DNA of 64,000 nt, from contig CM066039.1 in assembly GCA_033557465.1 (NCBI GenBank), positions 45,289,788 through 45,353,787 on the forward strand, in the 5' to 3' direction. The stretch's first letter is position 1. Each line of letters opens with the position of its first letter. Of this stretch, positions 20,671 through 30,749 are shown piece after piece. Source of the DNA: Ichthyophis bannanicus (Eukaryota > Chordata > Amphibia > Gymnophiona > Ichthyophiidae). The translations under genes were made by a program, and so were the position numbers. The notes beneath the pieces were generated by a model that saw only the letters and a program-made list of their open reading frames with translations, was not told the DNA's origin and ran no database searches.

Positions 20671-21663
20671 GATGGCGGCACAAAAAACCGCCGTGGACCT
20701 GAAAGCCTTTTCATTCAAGAGCCCGGCAGGGGCTAAGAGCCACGTGGCAAAGATGGCGGCGGCCAGTGAGGAACAGTGAATCATCGCTGAGGCTGGAGCC
20801 ACGGGGGGCATGTCAAATGATATTTAAGCTCTAAGAGAAGATCTAAAGGAATGATTTGAGTCCATGAAACAGGAGCTGGTGGCGCTGAAGAAAGAGGTCC
20901 TTAGCTGGCTCCAGGAGATTAAAATGGATAGGGCATCTATGGGGACCTGACTGGATGAGGTGGAAAATAGAACTGAGGAGCACGGGAGCAGGTGGGCCCC
21001 TTTTGAGACCCAAGTGGACTCTGTGAACAAGGCACAGGAGGAGTTATGGCAAAAACTTGAGGACCTTGAAAACAGGTCCCAGAGATCGAATATCCGGATG
21101 AGGGGTCTACCTGAAAGTGAAGAAGCACTGAACTATGTGTCCATAGCAAGGAATTCTGTGGGGCTGCTCTTAAGGCCGCAGATATGGAGGTGGACGGAAT
21201 ATGCCTTAGGGTGGACAGGGCACATAGAGCACTGGGGCCGAGGAGAGAGAACAAGGTGTGAAATGTGGTAGTCTGCCTGCATGAATGCAGATCCAAGGAG
21301 CTGGTAATGAGGGCTTCCAGAAAGTTGGGCAAGATCAAATGGCACAGTTCGGAGGTGGAAGATTTTGCTGATATATCTAGCCTTACTATTAAAAAACGCA
21401 GAGTCTATCAAGCAGTGACCAGGAGACTACGAGAGGAGAACATGCGGTATAGATGGCTGTTTTCAGTAGGCCTGCAATTCACTATCAATGCAAAAACGAT
21501 GACGGCTCATTCGGTGGATGCAGCGATACAAGGCATGAAACAAGCAGGCTGGACTGAGATTCCTATGATGGAGAGGAGCAATCTGGATCAGCGGGAGAAG
21601 GGCAGCCAAGAGAGAGAACCACAGCACCAGTGGAGCAGAACGCCTGAAGGGGAAAGAATTTGA
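20671..21663 (+). pseudogene. L1/Tx1-like ORF1 protein
   Basis: The RNA-binding protein of the LINE. It begins ATGGCGGCACAAAAAACCGC at 20671, is broken by stops near 20780-20950, and is clearly readable from 20960: a heptad-patterned stretch, then QKLEDLENRSQRSNIRMRGLPES, the ORF1 coiled-coil/RRM junction signature. A shift near 21130 changes frame. The C-terminal part (KLGKIKWHSSEVEDFADISS; RRLREENMRYRWLF) is in the frame 21265-21663, ending in TGA. The order (coiled coil, RRM-like, C-terminal domain) fits L1-type ORF1. Confidence 0.75.
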
Positions 21664-21719
21664 GACGCCAGTGTGTTGAAATGAACATTTGATATGGTTT
21701 GGATGTATATCGTGATATT

Positions 21720-22110
21720 ACTGCTCGGGGGGCGGGGGGGGGGGGGAATGTATAATTTGGGGGTGCCTGGTGGGCATGAAAAATTTGTTGGCTTATGGGG
21801 AGTTTGATAGGGTGCAATGGGAAGTAGGGGTGGAGGATAGCAGTGGAGGCTCAGTAGCCAGTTGGTGGGGGCTTCCAAGAGGAAGGAACGGGTTGGGGGT
21901 AGTCTGAAGTCACCCAAAGGGGTTCCAAACTGGGACTGGTGGAGGCAAAGGGAGGGAGGAGGGGGGAGAGGGGAGGGGGCTATGGGGGGGAGGGGGCTAT
22001 GGGGCGGAGGGAGGGATTGGAGAGGTGGGGAAGGGGGGAGGGGTGGGGGTAGGCAGGGAAGGGGTATCAAATGGCTAGGGGTGTGCGAAGTAAGGGGGGG
22101 AGGAGGTATA
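21720..22110 (+). repeat. G-rich tract between ORF1 and ORF2
   Basis: Dense G runs from about 21726 (seventeen G with one C) and again at about 21950-22100 (GGGGGGAGAGGGGAGGGGGC and similar). It occupies the place where the ORF2 endonuclease should be encoded. The plus strand could form G-quadruplexes. Confidence 0.75.
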
Positions 22111-22119
22111 AAGATACAA

Positions 22120-24811
22120 TGCCGGAGATAAATATGACTCTCTTAATTCCTTTGCAAAGAGACAGTATGAGGAGAGTAAAATACAGGCATACCTGGGGAA
22201 AGCCAGGCTCCCTAAACTTACAGAGGATGAGGCAGAGGAGTTGTCAGAGCCAATTAGAAAGCAGGAGATTCTGGCAGTGATTAAAGGGTTGCAGAAGCAT
22301 AAAGCCCCATGTTTAGATGGATTTACGAACCAATTTTATAAGTTTTTTCCAGAGTTTTAGTGGGCCCGCTGGTGCGATTGTATAACTCCTTTAGCAGTGT
22401 GGGAGAGATGCTGCCATCAGTGCGTATGGTGGGTATTAGTATATAGCATAAAGAGGGGAAAGACTCCGCAGAGTGTGGTTCTTATAGGCCTACCTCATTG
22501 CTAGGGGGGATTTCAAAATCTTCACTAGAATTATGGCAAATCGGTTGGGACAGCACCTGGGGAAATTAGTTCACCCTAATCAGTCGGGGTTTGTTCAGGG
22601 CTGATATACGTCGGATAACATATGGAAGGCCTTAAATGTAATCTGGGGTGGGGAAGAGAGGGGGGAGGAGATAGCACTATTGGCTGTAGATGCAGAAAAA
22701 GCCTTTGATAGAGTGAATTGGGGTTTTCTTTTTAAAGAGCTGGAAAAAATTGGTATAAAGGGACATTTCTTGAATTGGGTCCAGAGTATATATCAAAGGC
22801 CAATGGCTTGTTTAAAAATAAACGGTTCTATATCACGGGGGTTTGAATTGTTTAGGGGCACGCCCACTGTCACCCCTGTTGTTTATTTTGTCATTGGAAC
22901 CCATGGCGCAAAGGATACAGTACCGGGGGGGGGGGGATGTAGCTGGGGGATGGGGGGGGTCAGATTCCGCATAAGATCTTGCTATTCATGGATGATGTGT
23001 TATTTTTCCTCTCGGACCTGAAGCGGTCTCTGGGGGCCATTCAAGAGGAACTTAACGAGTATGGTGAAGTGTCGGGCTTCCGTATGAATGACACTAAGTC
23101 GGAAATATTAAACTTGACCATAAAAAAAAAAAAAAAGAGGACGAGATCCAGTTGCGGCAGAAGTTTCCCTTTAGATGGGCAGATAAGTGTATTCGATACC
23201 TGGGAGTACAGATTACAGCTACGAGGGACAGGCTGTTCCAGGCGAATTATATCACCGCCAGGAATAAAATGTTTACGGAATTGGAAGACTGGGGCAGATA
23301 TGAAGTGTTCTGGATGGGTAGATGAGACTTGGTCAAGATGATATTGCTCCCTAGGTTATTATATTTGTTTATGAACCTACCGGTGGAAGTGTTGGGGGCG
23401 TTCTTGAAGAAGTTGCAAGATAGGGTGATGAAATATATCTGGAAGGGTTGAAGGCCACGAGTAGGGAAGAAAATCCTGTGTGCAAGTAAGCAAATTGGGG
23501 GCATGGGAGTTCCTATGCTGTCTAGGTATTATGAGGGTGCGGGCAGTGTTTGAATGGGATATGAGGGGCTCAGCCGAATGGGTGCAAATAGAAAGAGCGG
23601 GGAGCAAAGGTGAGAGAGATTTGAAAGGACGGACCTGGATCCGAGGGGGGGAGGCCCTTAGAGGTCGGCAGTGAAACCCCTACGTAATGCTAACACTGCG
23701 GGTTTGGTGGAAATGGCAAGGGGAATGGTATGGTGCCTCTGGGGGATCTAAATTTATACCATTGGTGGGGAATTCAAGAGTTCCAGCCTGGTCTGACGGA
23801 TCTAGGTTTCAAGAGGTGGGTGGAGTTGAGGTTGCGGGAAGTGGGGCAATTTAAAGTGAGCGGTGAGTGGGTGTAATTTGCGGAGCTACATGAGGAGTAG
23901 CAGCTACCGAATACTGATCGATTTTGTTACACTCAGGCCCTGCATTATTGTAAGAGGGTAGCACAACAGGGTAATGGACCCCATGGAGCAGAGACAGATG
24001 GGCTTTTTGAGAGGAGAGAGGTCAAAGGTCTCATTTCCCGATTATATACAGCAATGGAGTCGGAGAGGGGTGATGGGTGGGCACATCGTAAGGCATGGGA
24101 GGTGGACCTCCATAAAAATTAGGATGGAGCCCACTGGGATCGAGTTTGTAAAGGGTTATTTAAAGGGGTGATATCTAGCAATATTTTGGAACATAACTAT
24201 AAAATGCTGTACTGGTGGTACCTGACACCACAGAAATTGCAGAAATGGCAGGGAGGGACAGCAGAGTGTGGAAGGGCTGTGGGGCGGTGGGATCCTTCCT
24301 ACACATTTGGTGGGAGTGCCCCTTGTTAGGACCCCTATGGCAAGGAGTAAGGAAATGGTTAAAAATGGTCTGTGGGGAAGAGGTCCAGGTGGAGCCCTGC
24401 TTAGCATTGGCTCAACGTAGCCGATGTGGGGATGAAAAAAGAAGGAAAGGGCTTGTGTGGGTAGTATGTACTGCGACTAGGCAATTGATAGCGCACAGGT
24501 GGCGATCTTCATGTATACGCACATTGGAGGAGGTTCAGGGGAGAGTTGAGCATCTTTGTTCAATGTATCGCCTCACAGCTCTACATCAAAAGAGTTTGCT
24601 GAGTTTTCAGAGCACTTGGGGCCCATACCTTACGTGGAGGGCTCCAGCGGGGGCGGAGGGGGAGAGAACTCGATCCCTGAGGGATAATGGAGCGGGGGTG
24701 AGTTGGTGCACCCATTATGAGCGATATACTGATCACAGTTTATCTGGTGTGGGGAACAGGGCGGACTGCACAGGAGGGAGTGTCTGTACATTTGCTGTTT
24801 ACCTTCTGTAA
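22120..24811 (+). pseudogene. L1/Tx1-like ORF2, reverse transcriptase part
   Basis: LINE polymerase without a visible endonuclease domain. From about 22130 shifted frames give LGKARLPKLTEDEAEELSEP, then ILAVIKGLQKHKAPCLDGF, the standard lead-in to RT. 22680-23021 reads AVDAEKAFDRVNWGFLFKEL (motif A) and LKINGSISRGF. 22979 onward reads FMDDVLFFLSDLKRSL, the FMDD catalytic box. The C-terminal region at 24215-24811 has FLHIWWECPLLGPLW and RQLIAHRW, the cysteine/His-rich L1-type tail. At least five frame changes and several stops. L1/Tx1 rather than CR1 or L2 is inferred from motif A wording and the poly(A) tail. Confidence 0.78.
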
Positions 24812-25110
24812 TTGTTTTGTTTTACTTATGTAACCGTTTGGGCAATTGTGGAATTGGGCCGGGTAGAGGGGGACTTAGTGCACCGGGATGGAGGAACATA
24901 ATGGTGGCATGACTGAGGACAGAAAAAGGGAGAAGTCACACCCTTTGGGATTGTGTATATATGTTTGGGGGGAGGGAGGGGGAGGGGGAAAAAACCCTGA
25001 GGAAAACAAGGATTGTGGATGAATTTGTTTGCTGTATATAGCTGTGTTGGATTCCTTAATAAAAAATAAAATGGAAAAAGAAAAAAAAAAAAAAGAAGGC
25101 GGCACTCGAA

Positions 25111-25628
25111 CTGGGCTGTGACTTGCCATTGAGAGGACCTGGAGGCTACCATGCCTGAAAGACCAGGTTTACTGTATAGATGAGAAAAAAATCCAGGGTG
25201 GACAACTCAGAGTCTAGGAGCTTCCTGCCAGGTCCAGGTTCTCCACCCTCGGGGGAAACCACTGCCACAGGATCCTTATGAGAAGAGGGGCAGCCAGAGA
25301 AGTGAGTGATAAGAGTGGAATCATCCATCCTTGGGGGAGCCATCAGGTTGGTTCACCCATGTCCCCTTGCTGGGAGAGGGGAAACAGGCCCTCTAAGAGT
25401 GCCTCAGAGATTTCTATGCAAGAAGTGCAGATACTGAAATCCAATGACGAGGCTGTCTGCTTTCCACAGACCAGAATGCAGCACATGAATCTCCACCGCT
25501 GGTGCAACCCAAGCTCAAGGCATGCCCAACTGACACGAGCGGCCCTGCGCTAAGGTTATGCAAATAGAACCCGCACACGCAAAGGGCCGCATAAGCAAAA
25601 TGAGCATACATGTTAGGCCCACACAACA
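25111..25628 (-). pseudogene. gag N-terminal part (element F)
   Basis: Continuation of F right of the L1-like insertion. The minus strand near 25430-25550 reads LGCTSGGDSCAAFW and neighbouring fragments, comparable in position to the cysteine head of E's gag (QRCLGCQKKHKDLQNHLCTAC). It is poorly conserved and stop-ridden; identification rests mainly on order and position between F's gag body and its 5' leader. Confidence 0.45.
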
Positions 25629-25629
25629 G

Positions 25630-26690
25630 CTTTTTTATACTGCTTTATTCTTTGATCAAAGCACTCCACACTGAAACAGAACATTTACAATGAACAGGGA
25701 AGTTAACTTGGGTTAACTTCGGTATATATAATTGTAGGGTAATTATGTACAATTTTATATAGGGGATATGAGGCAGGGGAGATTGAGGGTGTTTGGGGGG
25801 GAGTTTGAGGGGAGAGGAGGGAACTGATCATGGTTATGTTGGAGGGTAGCATTCTCTGAAAATATGAGTTTTAAGGGCTTTTCTGAAGGAAGCTACATCA
25901 GTTGTAATCCCTTAGGCTTTCTGGGATAGAGTTCCATAGTAGAGGTGTGTAGAGAGAATGATCTCTTAGGTGTAGTGGCATTGGTTCTTGTGAACATCAG
26001 CGGCGTCTGTAGCATGTTCCTTGAATTGGATCGTCGGCCTCTGTTATCAGGAGTGATCTTGATCAGGGTTTGTAGGTGTGGTGGTGCAGTCATTGAGGAT
26101 TTTGAACATTGTGAGAATTGATTTGAATTTTATACGCTCTATCATGAGGAGCCAATGTAATTACTTGAGGAGAGGAGTAATGTGTTCTGTTCTTTTTGCA
26201 TTGAGGAGGATTCTTGCAGCTGTGTTGAGTGCAAGTTGTAGAGGGTGGTTGGTTGAGTTTGGTATGCCCTGGATAATACTGCAGTAATCGAAGTGGGGAA
26301 TATAGTTGCTTGGAGGACAGAATGGAAGTCATGCTCTGATAGGAGTGGCTTGAGAAACTTGAATGTTTTTTAGCTTAAAATATATGCTCTGTGTTATGTT
26401 TTGTATGTGTGTTGTGAAGGTAAGATGTTGGTCCAGGGTAACTCCAAAGTACCGTATGTTTTGTTTTACTTGAATGTGTGTTCCATTGATAGGTACGGTG
26501 GGTGGTGGCATGAAGGTATTGTCTCTAGTGATGAATATAGCCTCTGTCTTCTTGAGATTTATGTTTATGTTCTGCCTCTTGAGCCAATTTCAGAGTTTGG
26601 AAAAGCAGTTTGCTATGGATGTGATGTTAGCACAACAAGTATTAACAGTTGTGTAAATCATTATTTATCATCCAAGAAACACAGGTTGCT
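25630..26690 (-). mobile_element. L2-like LINE, 3' fragment
   Basis: The minus-strand 3' end TACTGCTTTATTCTTTGATC resembles the L2 3' end at 27030-27070. The translation 26511-26329 reads VKQNIRYFGVTLDQHLTFTTHIQ. Frames below it (AARILLNAKRTEHITPLL-like, about 26160-26260) give the C-terminal L2 RT segment. The rest of RT and the endonuclease are missing. Its left edge is where element F is interrupted. Confidence 0.72.
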
Positions 26691-27003
26691 TCAGTGAGTA
26701 CTGTTTTGCACATTCATATTTCAATGTTTCTTATGGTTATATCCTTCGCAGTGCCTTTTTTCATATTCTCTCAATCAGTGTTTATACATGTCTTTTCCTT
26801 TGCTGCCCTGCGTTTTGTTCTTTCCTTTGTATGATTTTAAAATGATGTATTTATGTATCATTTCTTAATGTTTTATTGTATTTATGATATACATATATTG
26901 TTTTATTTGTTAATTTTATTTTAAAAGCTGCATACCCCGAGGAAGGCGTTGCCGAAACGCATTGGGGTTTCATCCAATAAAGGCTCCTGTGACCTTCATT
27001 TGT
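26691..27003 (+). mobile_element. Possible Penelope-like terminal-repeat fragment with hammerhead-like core
   Basis: AT-rich sequence followed at 26935-26967 by CCCCGAGGAAGGCGTTGCCG and AAACGCATTGGGG, then CCAATAAAGGCTCC. The core fits CYGANGA, a GGC-GTT-GCC stem, then GAAAC, as in hammerhead ribozymes of Penelope-like terminal repeats, with C in place of the second-position U. No coding sequence is attached. The assignment is tentative. Confidence 0.35.
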
Positions 27004-27289
27004 CTATTTATTTATTAATTTATTTAAAGGTTTTTCTATACCGCCTTATCTTTCGATCAAGGCGGTTTCCACAGCAAACAATCATAATGGAGGTTCAAGT
27101 GTGTTCATGCAGTGATGCAGATTGTGTGTATGTGTTGGTGTATATTAGAGTCATTTGAGCTATATACATTCTTATGCACAGGGCTATTTACATTATGAGC
27201 TATATACAATCTTATGTACAAGGGACAGGAGAGGGGGGTTGGTCTTTTGTTCCTGCTTTTTGAGTAGATCATGTGATGTGTCCATAGTG

Positions 27290-27738
27290 TTCAATGAACA
27301 GTGTTGTCTTAAGCTGCTTCCGGAAGTCTTTGAGGTCTGCTGTTAGTCTTAGTTCATCTGGGAGGGTCTTCCAAATTGCTGGTGCGGCCAGGGAGAGGGC
27401 TCGTTCTGCCGTGTCCTTGCGGACCTTGGTGATGTCTTTTGGGGTGTTAACGCGATTGGAAGTGCCTCTTCTCCTTGGTCATGTGCTTCTGTCTGGTTGA
27501 ATGGTTGTTTGTAGGCTGAGAGTTGATGACTATTTGATCTTGAAGATGTTTATGACCGTTTTGTATTTGATGCGTGAGATGATTGGGAGCCAGTGGAGGT
27601 CTTTCAGAATGGGTGTGATGTGTTCATGTCTTGTTGTGTCAGATATTATGCAGGCTGCTGTGTTTTGTGCCAATTGTAGTGGTCTGAGGGTTTGTTTTGG
27701 TAGACCAATGTATATTGGGTTGCAGAAGTCTAGTAGTG
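27290..27738 (-). pseudogene. L2-like reverse transcriptase, C-terminal end
   Basis: The minus-strand reading gives ITPLLDFCNPIYIGLPKQTL near 27735-27680 and RALSLAAPAIWKTLPDELRL near 27400-27340, the standard ending of L2-type RT proteins. Several frameshifts. The upstream part of the same gene begins at 34245 beyond the CR1 insertion, with only a few codons unaccounted for. Confidence 0.7.
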
Positions 27739-27910
27739 GGGTTATTAAGATATGCCATACTGGGTCAGACCAAGGTCCATCAAGCCCAGTATCCTGTTTC
27801 CAACAGTGGCCAATCTAGGTCATACGTACCTAGCAGTATCCCGAAAAGACACAGGTTCCACAATGCTTGTATTGGGTCAAGCATTGATATCCTGGGTCCC
27901 TTTTTAATAA

Positions 27911-28031
27911 CACAGGTACACTAAAAAAAATTTTTTTTAAACTGCCTCTAATGTTTCGATTGATTTTTACATTTTTTGGTGCGCTGAATCCAAATCTGGT
28001 AACCAATTTGCTCCATCACGTACAGATTTTT
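27911..28031. repeat. Left terminal inverted repeat of the DNA transposon
   Basis: An imperfect inverted repeat of roughly 110-120 bp with the right end. Shared blocks in order are CACAGGTACACTA, AAACTGCCTC, TTTTTGGTGC, GCTGAATCCA and CCATCACGT, with diverged spacers of similar length between them. Confidence 0.85.
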
Positions 28032-28514
28032 TGCTACATTGGGTTAGCAGTTTGAGGTGAACATTTCAGATTGAGTGCGATCGAGATAAAAGTTTCTTGG
28101 ATGAATTCTTTATACTAATTGTTTAGTAGTTATTCAAATAAGAATAAAGAAAATTGTAACAAGGCAGCACATAAGAATAGAGTAATGTCAACAAAACACA
28201 CTGTGATGGTAGCAAAATTGTCTGCACTTAAAACAGCCACATACATGTGCACAAACATTGAGCATATAAGAGCGAGGTTAAACACAAAGCAAAGCAAAGA
28301 AATGTGCAAAAAATGTTGTACAGGTATGTATGTAAGAATAGAAAATGCAAACCGCACCATTGCAATACATGAAGACAAACACCCAATGGTGTGAAAATAA
28401 AATTCTAATAAATGAGATCCGACACTGTGGTAATAACTAGCAAATTTTTATTTCAAAGTTTAGTAAAAACACGATATTTGTCAACACAGTTTAGATTTTA
28501 AAGTCATTCTTGGG

Positions 28515-30242
28515 TCAATCAATCTCCTGGTGGGCCCGTTTCTTCTTCCCCCGAATGCTTCTCTTGGTGCGCTGCTTGGCGTATTTTTCATCTGGGGTTT
28601 CCCGCAGCAGCAACCAGCAGAAATCAGCCATCATAGTGGTGTTCCATCTTCCTTGGTACCTTCTCTCTGCGTCCTTGATGTCCTGGTGAAACCTTTCACC
28701 TTGTTCTTCACTGTACGCCCCCAAGTTTTCGGGAAAGTAGTTCACATGGGAGTGCAAGAAATGGACTTTCAGGCTCATGTTACAGCCTTGTTCTTTGAAG
28801 GCATTGAGCATCCTGGCAACAATATCCTTATAGTTCTCATCCCGCCTGTTCCCCAAGAATTTGAGAACAACATCCTTGAAGGAATCCCAGGCTTCTTTTT
28901 CCTTCTCAGACATCGTTTCAGCGAATGCTCCATCTGAAATGAGTTTCCTAATATCAGGGCCAACAAACACTCCTTCCTTTAGCTTTGCTTCAGAAAGTCG
29001 GGGGAACTTTGAGCAAAGGTACCGAAAGCACTCACCATCTTTTGGAAGGGACTTGATGAATTGCTTAATGAGACCCAACTTAATGTGGAGAGGTGATAAT
29101 AGAATTTTATCACGAGGTACCAAGCTCTCATGAAGAACATTTTTCTCACCGGGTCTCAAATACTCCCGAATTGGCCAGTCTTTTTTCCCCCAGTGTAGGT
29201 CGCGGGCCCGGCTATCCCACAAGCAAAGGAAGCAGGGATATTTGGTGAAACCGGATTGCTGCCCTAATAGCATGGATAGAATTTTAAAGTCTCCACAAAT
29301 CATCCACTTATGCTCATCATAACGAATCTTCTGAAGAATCAGGGCCAAATTCTCGTATTTTTCTTGGAGAATAACAGAGTGAGCAATAGGAACTGAAGCG
29401 AATGTGTTGCCATTATGAAGAAGAACACCTTTTATGCTGTCTTTTGACGAATCAATGAACAGCCGCCATTCAGCAGGATCATACTTGAGTTTAAACTTTT
29501 CCATCACTCCGTATATATCGTTGCAAAATACCAAATCTTCCTCTTTGCTGAAATACTTCAAAAATTGTGTCTCGCGGTTGCGGTACCAATAAAAAGTTGT
29601 TCCTGGTGACAATAGATTTTTCTGTTTAAGCCGAGAACCTAGCAGTTGGGCAGCATCTTTTGGGAGTCCTAAATCCCGGACTAAATCATTCAATTCAGCT
29701 TGAGAGAAAAGTTCAGGTTTCGGATCTGGTTCAGTTTCAAACTCGGAAGTACTGGACTCATCGGGAAAAGCCATCTGATGAGTCTCATCATGATCAGAAC
29801 CGTCCACACAAATATGATCCAAAGATTTTGGTGGTTCAGGCACAGGTACTTCGTTGCTATGAGGCATAGGCCTAATTGCTGAGGGAAGGTTGGGGTAACT
29901 TATTACGTTCTTATTTTTTAAGTTGTATCCCTTCACAATGCAAGAGCAAAAATAGCAGTCACTGCTGTGGTCTCTTTGTTCACGCCACATCATAGGTATT
30001 CCGAAACAAAATGCTTGTTTTTTACCTTTCATCCATAAGCGTAGATCTTCCTCACATGTCTTGCACACTTTGTTAGGAGCCCACGGTTTGTCTTGATCGC
30101 CTAACTTCAAACCGAAATAGGCGAAATATACTTTTTTAATAAATGCAGAAATGTTCCTCTGCCGCTTTTTCACGGTATATTCCCCACAAATAAAACAAAA
30201 ACTGTCCGGAGAGTTGACGCAACCTCTGGCTCTGTGAGCCAT
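28515..30242 (-). CDS. Transposase-like protein of the DNA transposon, intact
   Basis: An uninterrupted frame of 575 codons from the ATG at 30242 (MAHRARGCVNSPDSFCFICG). The frame is open 84 codons further upstream, but I prefer this start because the conserved-looking cysteine head begins here. Cysteine pairs C16/C19 and C60/C63 (KVCKTCEED), and C96/C99 (CYFCSC), suggest zinc-binding DNA-recognition domains. An acidic linker follows, then a possible RNase H-fold catalytic core: Asp264 (LFIDSSKDS), Asp318 (ICGDFK), a CFLC insertion at 337-340, PLHIKLGLIKQF, HFLHSH at 494-499 and Glu513/Glu516 (SEEQGERFHQD). A basic tail (KRSIRGKKKRAH) could be a nuclear signal. From memory, similar uncharacterised proteins are widespread in arthropods and some vertebrates. 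Cut-and-paste function is inferred from its position between terminal repeats. Confidence 0.82.
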   Translation of the reverse strand: MAHRARGCVNSPDSFCFICGEYTVKKRQRNISAFIKKVYFAYFGLKLGDQDKPWAPNKVCKTCEEDLRLWMKGKKQAFCFGIPMMWREQRDHSSDCYFCSCIVKGYNLKNKNVISYPNLPSAIRPMPHSNEVPVPEPPKSLDHICVDGSDHDETHQMAFPDESSTSEFETEPDPKPELFSQAELNDLVRDLGLPKDAAQLLGSRLKQKNLLSPGTTFYWYRNRETQFLKYFSKEEDLVFCNDIYGVMEKFKLKYDPAEWRLFIDSSKDSIKGVLLHNGNTFASVPIAHSVILQEKYENLALILQKIRYDEHKWMICGDFKILSMLLGQQSGFTKYPCFLCLWDSRARDLHWGKKDWPIREYLRPGEKNVLHESLVPRDKILLSPLHIKLGLIKQFIKSLPKDGECFRYLCSKFPRLSEAKLKEGVFVGPDIRKLISDGAFAETMSEKEKEAWDSFKDVVLKFLGNRRDENYKDIVARMLNAFKEQGCNMSLKVHFLHSHVNYFPENLGAYSEEQGERFHQDIKDAERRYQGRWNTTMMADFCWLLLRETPDEKYAKQRTKRSIRGKKKRAHQEID

Positions 30243-30639
30243 CACAAATACACAGCACTGCAAACTACAACTGTAGTGAACCACTTCAGAATAAAGCTGG
30301 ATTACGACTGAGCAAACAAAAGGTAATAATGAACTTGCAAGAAACTGAAATTTGACAGGAACGTTCATGTCGCAACCACCGTGTTTGAGCAAGCGAACGA
30401 GGCGAGGCGAACAGGAAAGAACATGCGCCAGCGCGAGTACTGGATTTAGCCCCCCGCCTCCCAATTGTCCTGTTAATGTATAAAATGAATACAAAACACT
30501 CTAAAATATCATGAGGGAGTGTTTCTAGTTAGTTAACCATTACAACCTCTATTTTGGGCCAAGAAAATAAATTGCAGTCGGCTAAAAAGAAATTATGTGA
30601 GCATTCCTTATATGGGTAAGAAATCTAATTTTGCAAGAA

Positions 30640-30746
30640 AACGTGACGTGATGGAACATTTTGGCTATTTTTCCTGGATTCAGCACCCCAAAATCTATAG
30701 GAATCAGTTGCAAAACTGGAGGCAGTTTTTTGGTAGTGTACCTGTG
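30640..30746. repeat. Right terminal inverted repeat of the DNA transposon
   Basis: Inverted partner of 27911-28031, ending TAGTGTACCTGTG at 30746 and followed by TAA. The region between here and the ATG at 30242 would hold the promoter; no clear TATA box stands out. Confidence 0.85.
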
Positions 30747-30749
30747 TAA

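Larger units (their letters stand above)
20001..25093 (+). mobile_element. L1/Tx1-like LINE with poly(A) tail and 17-bp target duplication
   Basis: Flanked by AGAAGGTGGCACTCGAA at 19984-20000 and the same with one change (C for T) at 25094-25110. It has a 5' leader, a coiled-coil ORF1 (20671-21663), a very G-rich stretch, the RT part of ORF2, an AATAAA signal near 25059 and an A-rich tail ending at 25093. Endonuclease sequence is not recognisable between ORF1 and RT. It lies within the gag gene of F. Many frameshifts make it inactive. Confidence 0.85.
27911..30746 (-). mobile_element. DNA transposon with CAC termini, superfamily unassigned
   Basis: 2836 bp. Both ends read CACAGGTACACTA inward, and the 3-bp sequence TAA flanks it (27908-27910 and 30747-30749). 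Removing the element and one TAA restores the CR1 sequence CTTTTTAATAATGGTTTATG, as in uninterrupted copies (compare 40290-40310). It encodes one intact gene (28515-30242, minus strand). CAC ends with a 3-bp duplication recall the CMC/EnSpm group, but the protein does not look like a transposase of that group to me. Confidence 0.9.

Noticed and set aside
28119..28394. Open frames on the plus strand in the 3' part of the DNA transposon
   Set aside because: No domain, and they lie in the 3' flank of the transposase gene.
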